A DNA stretch of 64,000 nt from Mesorhizobium sp. RMAD-H1 (GTDB lineage Bacteria > Pseudomonadota > Alphaproteobacteria > Rhizobiales > Rhizobiaceae): positions 310,001 to 374,000 of the forward strand of contig NZ_JACHWN010000002.1 in the NCBI RefSeq assembly GCF_014191375.1. Direction: 5' to 3'. The translations under genes were made by a program, and so were the position numbers. Positions 27,100 through 35,900 of the stretch are shown in pieces. Each line of letters starts with the position of its first letter. Within the stretch, counting starts at the first letter, position 1. The notes beneath the pieces were generated by a model. That model saw only the letters and a program-made list of their open reading frames with translations, was not told the DNA's origin and did not search any database.

Positions 27100-27945
27100 C
27101 TACCCCGTTTCCTTGCCGTGGCGATTCTTCAAAGGATCGGCGACGAGCATACGGCCTTCCGCCGCGCCCATCCAGTCGAGCGCCGCGCGCAGCCGCACCA
27201 CCTCGCCGACGACGACGATGGCCGGCGGTTGCAGGCCTGCCGCTTCCACATCCGCCTCGGCCCGTGCCAGCGTCGTCACCAGGACCTTCTGTTCGGCCGT
27301 CGTGGCGTTGCAGATGAAGGCGGTGGGTTCATCCGGCGAACGCCCGGCCGCGATGAGCCGCCCGGTGATCAGGCCGATATGCTTCATCGCCATATACATG
27401 ACGATAACGGGCGATCCCCTGGCAATCGACGCCCAATCCATCATGTCGGGCACGACGCCGGTCGCGTCATGGCCGGTCAGGAAAGTGACGCTCTGGTTGA
27501 CGTCGCGATGCGTCGCCGGAATACCTGCATAGGCAAGGCCGCCGATGCCGGCGGTCACCCCCGGCACGATGCGGAACGGAACGCCATGCTCCACCAGCGT
27601 CAGCGCCTCCTCGCCGCCGCGACCGAAGACGAACGGATCGCCGCCCTTCAGCCGCAGGACGCGCTTGCCCTCACGGGCCAGCTCCACGAGCCGCAGCGAG
27701 ATATCGCGCTGCCTGGGCGACGGCTTGCCGCCGCGCTTGCCCGCATACTCCAATATGGCCCCCTCGCGCGCCAGGGCAAGGCATTGCGCGTCGACAAGCG
27801 CGTCATAGACGATCACATCGGCCTGCTCGAGGCCGTTGACGGCATGGAGCGTCAGGAGGCCGGGATCGCCCGGCCCCGCGCCGACGAGCCAGACATGGCC
27901 AGCCTCGAAGACCGGCAAGGCCATTCGTGTCCTCGTTGCGCTCAT
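27100..27945 (-). CDS. cobA: Uroporphyrinogen-III C-methyltransferase
   Basis: A 281-residue SAM-dependent enzyme that methylates C2 and C7 of uroporphyrinogen III to give precorrin-2. Motifs are VWLVGAGPGDPGLLTLHA, VLRLKGGDPFVFGRGGEEA and VPGVTAGIGGLAYAGIPATHR. There is no fused siroheme-synthase domain, so it is the CobA/SUMT form. It heads the cobA-cobB-cobC-cobD operon and is divergent from cbiD across a repeat-filled 120 bp. Confidence 0.94.
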   Translation of the reverse strand: MSATRTRMALPVFEAGHVWLVGAGPGDPGLLTLHAVNGLEQADVIVYDALVDAQCLALAREGAILEYAGKRGGKPSPRQRDISLRLVELAREGKRVLRLKGGDPFVFGRGGEEALTLVEHGVPFRIVPGVTAGIGGLAYAGIPATHRDVNQSVTFLTGHDATGVVPDMMDWASIARGSPVIVMYMAMKHIGLITGRLIAAGRSPDEPTAFICNATTAEQKVLVTTLARAEADVEAAGLQPPAIVVVGEVVRLRAALDWMGAAEGRMLVADPLKNRHGKETG

Positions 27946-27964
27946 TCTCCGTCTCCCGATGCTC

Positions 27965-28052
27965 AGTGAGATAATGAGGTAGTGAACAGTGAGATAGTGC
28001 CTTTTCCCTATTCACTATCTCACTATTCCCTACTCACTCTTCCCTATTCGCT
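27965..28052. repeat. Inverted repeat of GTGAGATAGTG type between cobA and cbiD
   Basis: The left part (TGAACAGTGAGATAGTG) and right part (CACTATCTCACTATTCCC and later TACTCACTCTTCCC) are complementary around CCTTTTCCCTATT. It shares words with the arrays at 11168 and 17005. It occupies the divergent promoter region of the two operons. Confidence 0.8.
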
Positions 28053-28065
28053 CTATAAGACGCCC

Positions 28066-29175
28066 ATGAGCGACGAACCAGATGCCGGGACAAGAAAAAC
28101 GCAGCCCCAGAAGGCGCTGCGGCGTGGCTGGACGACCGGCGCCTGCGCCACCGCGGCGACCAAGGCGGCCTTGACCGCGCTCATCACCGGCGAGTTTCCC
28201 GATCCTGTCGGCATCATCCTGCCCAAGGGCGAGGTGCCCTTCTTCCCGCTGGCGATCGAAAGCATCGGCGAAGGCTATGCAATGGCCGGCATCGTCAAGG
28301 ACGCGGGCGACGACCCTGACGTCACCCACGGCGCGACCATAATCTCCACCGTCTTCCCCGCCCCGCCCGGAAGCGGCATCGTCTTTGCCGCAGGCGAAGG
28401 GGTGGGCACCGTCACCCGCCCCGGCCTGCCGATCCCGCCCGGCGAAGCGGCGATCAACCCCGTGCCGCGCGCCATGATGCGCGCCGTCTGCGAGGAGATC
28501 TGTGCCGAATACGGCCTGCCCGCCGATCTCGTCGTCACCATTTCCGTTCCCGACGGCGAGGAAATCGCGAAGAAGACCTGGAACCCGCGTCTGGGGATCA
28601 TCGGCGGCATCTCCATTCTCGGCACCACCGGAATCGTCCACCCCTTCTCCTGCTCGGCATGGATCCACTCGATCCATCGCGGCATCGATGTCGCCCGCGC
28701 AGCCGGCCTCACCCATGTGCTGGGAGCGACGGGCTCCACCTCCGAGGACGCCGCCCGGAAGATCTATGATCTCCCCGAAATCGCGCTGCTCGACATGGGC
28801 GACTTCGCCGGCGGCCTGCTCAAATATCTGCGCGCCCACCCGATCGACAGGCTCACCATCGCCGGCGGCTTCGCCAAGCTGACCAAGCTCGCGCAAGGCG
28901 CCCTCGACCTGCACTCCTCGCGCAGCCAGGTGGACATGGGCTTTCTCTGGACGCAAGCGGAAAAGATCGGCGTGCCCGTGGACATGAAAGAGCGGATTCT
29001 CTCTGCCAACAGTGCACTGGAAGTGCTTGAGATGACTCGTGAAATGAGCTTCGACCTCGCCCGCCCGATCGCCGAACACGCCCACGCCACCGCGCTGGAT
29101 GTCCTGCGGGGTGCGCCGGTGGAGGTCGAGATCATCGTCACCGACCGCAAGGGGAATGTGCTTGCGCGGGTGTAG
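28066..29175 (+). CDS. cbiD: Cobalt-precorrin-5B C1-methyltransferase
   Basis: A 369-residue CbiD-family protein. The N-terminal RRGWTTGACATAATKAAL and the central GIIGGISILGTTGIVHPFSC are diagnostic. CbiD methylates C1 during ring contraction and deacylation in the oxygen-independent route. Here it sits among oxygen-dependent pathway genes (cobK, cobM, cobN), where it may stand in for CobF. The ATG at 28066 is chosen because further upstream the frame runs through repeat DNA. Confidence 0.92.
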   Translation: MSDEPDAGTRKTQPQKALRRGWTTGACATAATKAALTALITGEFPDPVGIILPKGEVPFFPLAIESIGEGYAMAGIVKDAGDDPDVTHGATIISTVFPAPPGSGIVFAAGEGVGTVTRPGLPIPPGEAAINPVPRAMMRAVCEEICAEYGLPADLVVTISVPDGEEIAKKTWNPRLGIIGGISILGTTGIVHPFSCSAWIHSIHRGIDVARAAGLTHVLGATGSTSEDAARKIYDLPEIALLDMGDFAGGLLKYLRAHPIDRLTIAGGFAKLTKLAQGALDLHSSRSQVDMGFLWTQAEKIGVPVDMKERILSANSALEVLEMTREMSFDLARPIAEHAHATALDVLRGAPVEVEIIVTDRKGNVLARV

Positions 29176-29207
29176 AGAGATTGAACGAGGAACGCCGGTG
29201 CTAGGCG

Positions 29208-29364
29208 CCCCCCTCTGGCCTGCCGGCCATCTCCCCCGCAAGGGGGGAGATTGGCTAGCATCTCCGTCGGCTCCTATTCTAAAACGTTCGCAATTGGCGC
29301 GAAGCATCGATGAAGGCGTAATCTCCCCCCTTGCGGGGGAGATGTCCGGCAGGACAGAGGGGGG
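29208..29364. repeat. Composite palindrome, family A, copy 3
   Basis: A 157-bp copy between cbiD and cobK. Its left end reads CTGGCCTGCCGGCC where other copies read CTGCCCTGCCGGGC, changes that keep the small inner palindrome. The rest matches the family. Confidence 0.94.
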
Positions 29365-29394
29365 CGCTGTCCCGCCAGCGTTTTTTAATTAGAC

Positions 29395-30132
29395 ATGCGC
29401 CCCACCATCCTCATCCTCGGCGGCACCACGGAAGCGGCGGAACTGGCCAGGCGCCTTGCCTCCCTGCCTCTCCGCGTCATCACCTCGCTCGCCGGGCGCA
29501 CGCGCGATCCGGCGAGGCTTCATGGGGAGGTGCGCAGCGGCGGGTTCGGCGGGGCGGAAGGGCTCGCCCGCTATATCGAGGCGGAGGGCATCAGCATCGT
29601 CGTGGACGCTACGCACCCCTTCGCCACGCGTATTTCTCCCAATGCGGCGAAGGCGGCGGAACTGGCCGGACGGCCCATCATCCGCCTGGAGCGTCCTGCA
29701 TGGCGCAAGACCGAAGGCGATGATTGGCAGGACGTCGCAACACTCGAAGAGACCGCATCTGCCATTCCGCCCAATTCGCGCGTGCTGCTGGCCCTCGGCC
29801 GCCAGCACATCGCCGGGTTTGCGACACGGCCCGACGTGCATTTCGTCGTGCGCATGATCGACCCGCCGGAAGCGCCACTTGGGCTTGCGTCATATGAACT
29901 GGTTCTCGCCCGGCCCGGCAATGTGGGAGACGAAACTGCCTTTCTGCACGACCGGCGGATCACCCATATCGTCTGCCGCAATTCGGGCGGCAGCGCCGCC
30001 TATGCCAAGCTGGAAGCGGCGAGGAAACTCAAGATCCCGGCCATCATGATCGCCCGCCCGCCGCAGAATTTCGCCAATGCCGTGGGCGATGTAGAGGCGG
30101 TGCTTGATTTCATCCGAACCCGCTTGGGATAG
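29395..30132 (+). CDS. cobK: Precorrin-6A reductase
   Basis: A 245-residue NADPH-dependent reductase of the CobK/CbiJ family. It has the Gly-rich start ILILGGTTEAAELARRLA, the motif VVDATHPFATRIS, and IVCRNSGGSAAYAKLEAAR near the end. It reduces the precorrin-6A macrocycle before the CobL step. It follows cbiD across a family A palindrome, and its start lies 30 bp beyond that repeat. Confidence 0.92.
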   Translation: MRPTILILGGTTEAAELARRLASLPLRVITSLAGRTRDPARLHGEVRSGGFGGAEGLARYIEAEGISIVVDATHPFATRISPNAAKAAELAGRPIIRLERPAWRKTEGDDWQDVATLEETASAIPPNSRVLLALGRQHIAGFATRPDVHFVVRMIDPPEAPLGLASYELVLARPGNVGDETAFLHDRRITHIVCRNSGGSAAYAKLEAARKLKIPAIMIARPPQNFANAVGDVEAVLDFIRTRLG

Positions 30133-30143
30133 CCTCCTCCGAC

Positions 30144-30253
30144 CGCCATTCTCGGGCTTGTCCCGAGTATCTACCGACGGGATGATTTGTCAGAACGGTA
30201 ATCACCCTTCCTTTCCGCGCCGCAGATTCTCGGGACAAGCCCGAGAATGACGG
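30144..30253. repeat. Paired inverted hairpin repeat (CTCGGG-type arms)
   Basis: Two inverted hairpin units, around ATTCTCGGGCTTGTCCCGAG and CTCGGGACAAGCCCGAGAAT, bracket a 60-bp core between convergent cobK and cobM. They share the frame CCGTCATTC...CTTGTC...GAATC with the repeat at 9895-10037, but with different arm bases. They could act as a bidirectional terminator. Confidence 0.8.
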
Positions 30254-30263
30254 AAGTGAGGGA

Positions 30264-31019
30264 TTACGAACCGCGTAGCGAATGCACATGATCCTTGTGG
30301 TAAAGCGCTGAATCCCGGAAATTCTGCGGATCGAGCCCGCGTCCCACAAAGATCATCGCGGTGCGGCTGAGCTTCGCCGCCTCCACCTTTTCCGCAATAT
30401 CCCCAAGCGTTCCCCTGACGAACTGCTCGTCCGGCCAGCCGACGCGGTAGGCGACGATCACCGGGCAATCGGCGCCATAGAGCGGCGTCAGCTCGCGTTC
30501 GATATGCGCAAGATTGCGGATGGAAAGGTGGATCACCAGCGTCGCGCCGGATTTGCCCAGCGTCGCCAGTTCCTCACCCTCCGGCATGCCGGAGGATTTC
30601 ATCGAGGTGCGGGTCAGGATGACCGTCTGGTTGACCTCCGGGATCGTCAGCTCCTGCTTCAGCGCGGCGGCCGCGGCGGCGAAGGCTGGAACGCCGGGCG
30701 TCACGTCATAGGGAATACCCAGTTGATCGAGACGCCGCATCTGCTCGGCAATTGCGCCATAGATCGACGGATCGCCCGAATGCACCCGCGCGACGTCCAG
30801 CCCTGCCCGGTGCGCCGCCGCCAATTCGGCAATGATCTCGTCGAGCGTCAGCGTCGAAGTGTCGACAACACGGGCTCCTTCGGGCGCAGACGCCACCACC
30901 TCCTTCGGCACCAGCGAGCCGGCATAGAGGCAGACCGGACAGCGCTCGATCAGCCGCAGGCCGCGGACAGTGATGAGATCGGGCGCGCCGGGACCGGCGC
31001 CGATGAAATGAACGGTCAT
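30264..31019 (-). CDS. cobM: Precorrin-4 C11-methyltransferase
   Basis: A 251-residue SAM-dependent methyltransferase: VHFIGAGPGAPDLITVRG at the N-terminus, VCLYAGSLVPKE, HSGDPSIYGAIAEQ and PGVPAFAAAAAALKQELT are CobM/CbiF signatures. It methylates C11 of precorrin-4. It is transcribed after cobE, 13 bases downstream. Confidence 0.94.
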   Translation of the reverse strand: MTVHFIGAGPGAPDLITVRGLRLIERCPVCLYAGSLVPKEVVASAPEGARVVDTSTLTLDEIIAELAAAHRAGLDVARVHSGDPSIYGAIAEQMRRLDQLGIPYDVTPGVPAFAAAAAALKQELTIPEVNQTVILTRTSMKSSGMPEGEELATLGKSGATLVIHLSIRNLAHIERELTPLYGADCPVIVAYRVGWPDEQFVRGTLGDIAEKVEAAKLSRTAMIFVGRGLDPQNFRDSALYHKDHVHSLRGS

Positions 31020-31032
31020 GGAAATTCTCCCG

Positions 31033-31455
31033 TTACTCGGCCATGGCGATGGCGACCGTCACATGCTGCGAGCGCATCTTCGGCACGATCAGCCGCGCGA
31101 AGGGGCCGGCCCCCGCCAAAGCCGCGCTTTCCGCCACCCCGTGGCAGCCGACGGCCTGATACACCGCTTCGGATGGATTGAGCAGGCGCGGCGTCTCCTC
31201 CTCGAGCCGCTGCGCATCGAAAAAGACGACCTCACGCCTGAAATGCTCGCCAAGCGCCCGGACGGCGGGCTCCGCCTTCTTTCTGTCAAGCGAGAAGATC
31301 CCGCCCAGCGCATCGACGGCAAAGCCTGAAACCTGCAACGCCCGCTCCGCCAGCCCGATCGCTTCGGCAGCCGCCGCGCCGCGCTCGCACCCCACCCCAA
31401 GCGCCAGGAACGGCCTTTTTTGTTCAGAAGCCCTGTCCTGTTCTTCGCCTGCCAT
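31033..31455 (-). CDS. cobE: Cobalamin biosynthesis protein CobE (CbiG C-terminal-domain type)
   Basis: A 140-residue protein. LALGVGCERGAAAAEAIGLAERAL near the N-terminus and VTVAIAMAE at the end match CobE, which corresponds to the C-terminal domain of CbiG and is required for aerobic cobalamin synthesis, although its exact step is not clear. The ATG at 31455 follows GGGAG by about 7 bases; a GTG 15 codons earlier is less likely. It precedes cobM in a two-gene operon. Confidence 0.82.
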   Translation of the reverse strand: MAGEEQDRASEQKRPFLALGVGCERGAAAAEAIGLAERALQVSGFAVDALGGIFSLDRKKAEPAVRALGEHFRREVVFFDAQRLEEETPRLLNPSEAVYQAVGCHGVAESAALAGAGPFARLIVPKMRSQHVTVAIAMAE

Positions 31456-31656
31456 CGAATATCTCCCGGCCGTCCGGCCATCCCCAACCGGATTGGTCAC
31501 TAAATATCGTTTCTGCTAAACTTTGCGTTGCGAATCGGTGCTTGCGTACGTGTTTCCCGCTTTTCCAATCACATCCTCCGCGATCGATACAGAGGGGGCT
31601 CTGTCGGATCGTATTGCGGCCTATCCATTTTCATCATCTCCAAGGAGGAGATCGTC

Positions 31657-31827
31657 ATGACGCTCAATGCACCCACCCGGCTCGTCTTCTTCATCAGCAT
31701 CATCATCGCCATCATATCGCTCATATCATTCTTCGGCGCGCTTACCTTCATTCCTGTCGCGGCCTACTGGATCCTGGCGATTGCCTATATCGTTCTCGTC
31801 GCCGGCTGCGCGTTCAAGAACATCTGA
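31657..31827 (+). CDS. Small two-segment membrane protein
   Basis: A 56-residue protein with two hydrophobic helices, about residues 8-28 and 32-52, ending KNI. A near-perfect ribosome-binding site (AAGGAGG) lies just upstream of the ATG at 31657. The gene sits between divergent cobE and the EamA gene, on the opposite strand to both, so it has its own promoter. I do not recognise the family. Confidence 0.7.
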   Translation: MTLNAPTRLVFFISIIIAIISLISFFGALTFIPVAAYWILAIAYIVLVAGCAFKNI

Positions 31828-31843
31828 CAGACGATCCTGTCCC

Positions 31844-32272
31844 TCATACCCTGATTGCGAGCAGCACGGCGCCGCTCGCAATCAGCAGCACGCCCAGCCA
31901 GTTGATAAGCGACAGCTTTTCGCCGAGGAATACCACCCCGAATATCGCAACGAGCACGATGGAAAGCTTGTCGATCGGCGCAACGCGGGCCGCATCACCC
32001 ATTTGCAATGCCCGGAAATAGGCAAGCCAGGAGCCGCCGGTCGCAAGGCCGGACAGGACGAGGAAAATCCAGGAATGGGCCGGAATATCGCCCGTTTTCT
32101 GCCATTGCCCGGAAAATGTGAGGAAAAGGCACAGGGCTGCGATGATGACGATCGTGCGGATCAGCGTCGCGAAATCCGAGTTGATGCCTTCGATGCCTAT
32201 TTTGGCGAAGATGGCAGTGAGCGCCGCGAACGCGGCCGATAGCACCGCCCAGAACTGCCAGCTTTGCGTCAT
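31844..32272 (-). CDS. EamA-like (DMT superfamily) membrane protein, single repeat unit
   Basis: A 142-residue protein with five hydrophobic segments. The EamA pattern is seen in FAALTAIFAKIGIEG and, near the end, FLGEKLSLINWLGVLLIASGAVLL. Most EamA transporters have two such units; this has one and should act as a dimer, like small multidrug-type DMT proteins. Its start directly abuts the cobO stop, so it is probably the last gene of the riboswitch-led cob operon. A link to cobalt or corrinoid transport is only inferred from position. Confidence 0.8.
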   Translation of the reverse strand: MTQSWQFWAVLSAAFAALTAIFAKIGIEGINSDFATLIRTIVIIAALCLFLTFSGQWQKTGDIPAHSWIFLVLSGLATGGSWLAYFRALQMGDAARVAPIDKLSIVLVAIFGVVFLGEKLSLINWLGVLLIASGAVLLAIRV

Positions 32273-32911
32273 CTAGAACTCGATCCCCTTCTGCGCCTTC
32301 ACGCCCGAGCGGAAGGGATGCTTGATCATCTCCATCTCGGTCACGAGATCGGCGAATTCGATCAGTTCGTCCTTGGCATTGCGCCCGGTGATGATCACAT
32401 GCTTCATGAAGGGCTTCTCCTTCAGCACCTCGATCACTTCCTCCACCGGCAGGTAATCATATCGTAGTACGATATTCAGCTCGTCGCAGAGCACCATGTC
32501 GTGCTCCTCGTCGAGAATCATTTTCTTCGCCTGCTCCCACGCATCGCGCGCCATGGCGATGTCGCGGGCGCGGTCCTGCGTTTCCCAGGTGAAGCCTTCG
32601 CCCATGGCGGAAATCGTCACCAGTTCGGGGAATTTCTCCAGCACCGAGCGCTCGCCCGTCTCCCACGAACCCTTGACGAACTGCACCACGCCGATCTTCA
32701 TGCCATGGCCGAGCGCGCGGAACACCATTCCGAAACCGGCGGTCGATTTTCCCTTGCCCTTGCCGGTATGGACGATCGTGAGGCCCTTCTCATCCGTCTT
32801 GGTGGCGAGGATCTTGTCCCGCGCGGCCTTCTTCTTCTTCATCTTATCAGCATGGCGAAGGTTCAGTTCCTCTTCGCTCAATCCCAGCAGTTTTTCTGAT
32901 TTTTCAGCCAT
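32273..32911 (-). CDS. cobO: Cob(I)yrinic acid a,c-diamide adenosyltransferase
   Basis: A 212-residue CobA/CobO-type adenosyltransferase. The P-loop HTGKGKGKSTAGFGMVFRA, VVQFVKGSWETGE and DMVLCDELNIVLRYDYLP are diagnostic. It adds the upper adenosyl ligand to the reduced cobalt corrinoid. It overlaps cobN by 8 bases and abuts the EamA gene. Confidence 0.95.
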   Translation of the reverse strand: MAEKSEKLLGLSEEELNLRHADKMKKKKAARDKILATKTDEKGLTIVHTGKGKGKSTAGFGMVFRALGHGMKIGVVQFVKGSWETGERSVLEKFPELVTISAMGEGFTWETQDRARDIAMARDAWEQAKKMILDEEHDMVLCDELNIVLRYDYLPVEEVIEVLKEKPFMKHVIITGRNAKDELIEFADLVTEMEMIKHPFRSGVKAQKGIEF

Positions 32912-35900
32912 TTGGCATCGCTCCCTGACTCATTTTATTAGAATTCGCTATTTCACTTAAATCGAAACGAGCGGAGTTCGAGCGCGGAACCCACAGTCCA
33001 CGGTCGATAGCTTGCAACAGCTTTTCCGCCATCTCGGCCAGCGCCGCCGGGTTCTTTTCCTCAAGGAATTCGCGCACGTCGTTGTCGGCCAGCAAGGACT
33101 GGTAGACCGCCTCGAAATGATGATTCTTGACCGCCCCGGTCGTCGCGGCGAACGCATAGAGGTAATCCACCGTCGCGGCCATCTCGAACGCCCCCTTGTA
33201 GCTGTGCCGCATCACCCCGGCGATCCACTTCGGATTGACGACGCGCGCCCGCACCACCCGGCCTACCTCCTCCTCCAGCGTGCGGACCACCGGGCGTTCG
33301 GGGCGCGAATGGTCGTTGTGGTAGATCGCCGGACGCCTGGCGGTAAGATGCTCGACGGCGACGGCCATGCCGCCCTCGAACTGATAATAATCGTCGGAAT
33401 CGAGAAGGTCGTGCTCGCGATTGTCCTGGTTCTGCACCACCGCCTCGACCGATTTCATCCGCTCCTCAAGCAGCCCGCGCTCGGCCTTGCCCTCCTCGCC
33501 CGCGCCATAGGCATAGCCGCCCCAGACGAGCCATGCCTCGGCGAGATCGCTCCGCTCCCGCCAGCCATTCTCGTCCATCAGCGCCTGCAACCCCGCGCCA
33601 TAAGCGCCGGGCTTGGCGCCGAACACGCGATACCCCGCCTTGCGCCGCGCCGCCTTCTCATCCTCGCCATCGGCCCGGAGCCGCGCCTCTTCGCGCCGCA
33701 TCCGCGCAGCGATGGGATTGTCCCCTTCATCCTCGTCGAGCGCGCCCACCGCCCGCACGGCTCGGTCGAACAGCGCGATCTGGTCAGGGAAGGCATCCCG
33801 GAAGAAGCCGGATATGCGTAAGGTCACATCCACGCGCGGACGCCCCAGCATCGCCGGCGGCACGATCTCATAGCCGGTGACGCGGCGCGAGGCCATGTCC
33901 CACACCGGCTTGACGCCGATCAGCGCCAGCGCCTGCGCGATATCGTCGCCGCCCGTGCGCATGTTGGAAGTGCCCCAGGCGGTGAGCCCGAACGAGGTCG
34001 GCCATTCGCCATGATCCTGCGTGTAGCGCGTGACCAGCAGTTCCGCCGATTTCTTTCCAAGTTCCCAAGCCGCCGGTGTCGGCACGGCGCGGCTGTCGAT
34101 GGAAAAGAAATTGCGCCCCGTCGGCAGCACGTCCGGCCGCCCCCGCGTCGGCGCGCCTGACGGGCCGGGCGCGACGAAACGGCCGTCGAGTGCGGCGAGG
34201 AATGCCTCCATCTCCGCCTTGCCACAGGCTTCCACCGCGGGCCGCAGATGGGAGGTGATACCATCCAGCACCGCGCGGGTCGCCATCCAGTTTTCGGGAC
34301 AGGCCACTTCGCCCGCCACCAGCTTGGCGGCCAGAAGTTCGATCCGCTCCACCGTATCGCCGGTGATGCGCCATGGGTCGGATGAGACGGCTTGCAGGAT
34401 TTCTGGTCTTGATCCGGTCCATGGAGCGGCCATGTTGCAATCCAGGGGGTCGAATGTCGTGGAATGCCCCTCACCCTTACCCTCTCCCCGCGCGCGGGGA
34501 GAGGGAGGCACGGGCGTTGCAGCCGCTTCCTTTTCCCCCTGCACCTGGCGGAAATGTGGGGCGGAAACGTTCACGTCCCCCTCTCCCCGTAAATCACGGG
34601 GAGAGGGTAAGGGTGAGGGGCTATCCCCAACGTTCACAGCGATCCCCGCATCCCGCGCAATCGCCCGCTGCAGACTCATATCCGCATCATCACCTGACCC
34701 ACGCGGCACCCGCGCCAGCGCCACGAGCAGGTCCGTCAGCAGCCGCCCTTCCGGGGACTGCCCGAACACATGCAGCCCGTCGCGGATCTGCATTTCCTTC
34801 AGATCGCATAAATAGGCGTCGAGCTTTTGCAGCGCCAAATCCTCGCCGTCGTGATCATGAATCCCCGCATCATGGTCCAGACCGATATCGCGCACCAGAT
34901 CGAGGATTTGCCCTTTGAGCCGCCTGAGCCGCCGCGGATCGACGCCCGATGCCTCGTAATATTCATCCACCAGCGCTTCGAGGTCCTTGAGCGGCCCGTA
35001 GCTCTCCGCTCTTGTCAGCGGCGGGGTCAGATGGTCGATGATGACGGCAGCGGAGCGGCGCTTGGCCTGCGTGCCCTCGCCCGGATCGTTGACGATGAAG
35101 GGATAGACATGCGGCACCGCGCCCAGCAACGCCTCCGGGTAGCAGGTCTCGGACAGCGCCAGCGCCTTGCCGGGCAGCCATTCGAGATTGCCATGCTTGC
35201 CCATATGCACGATGGCATCCGCGCCATATGTCTCGCGCAAACAGGCGTAGAAGGCGAGATAGCCATGCGGCGGCACGAGGTCGGGGGAGTGATAGCTGTC
35301 CTTGTGATCGATGTTATAGCCGCGCGCGGGCTGGATGCCGACCAGCGTCTCGCCGAACCGCGCCAGCGGCAGGGCGAAGCCGTCAATACGCTCAAGGAAG
35401 AACGGATCGGCCTCAGGCTGCCCCCACCGCGCGGTCACTTCATCCTGAATCTTTAGAGGAAGCTTTCCAAAGAAGTGCTTATATTGATTCAGGGAAAGCG
35501 TTTCGCGGATTTCGCGGCCATCCGTCGCCGCATTGGTCGGCCCGGCCATAAGATGGTTGATCAGCGCATCACCGCTACCAGGCAGATCGGCGACCGGATA
35601 CCCCGCCCCCTGCATCGCCCGAAGCGCCTCCAGCGTCCCCGCCGGGGTGTCGAGCCCAACGCCATTGCCAAGCCGCCCGTCGCGGTTCGGGTAATTGGCC
35701 ATGACGATGGCGACCCGCCGTTCCCGCGCCGCCTTGCGCCTGAGCCGCGCCCAGCGCGCCGCCAATTCTGCGACGAATTCCACCCGGTCCGCACGCGGCT
35801 CATGGGTGACGATATTGGCCTCGACCGCCTCGTCATAATGCCGCGCCGACTTGAACGAAACGGCGCGCGACAGCACACGGCCATCCACCTCCGGCAGCGC

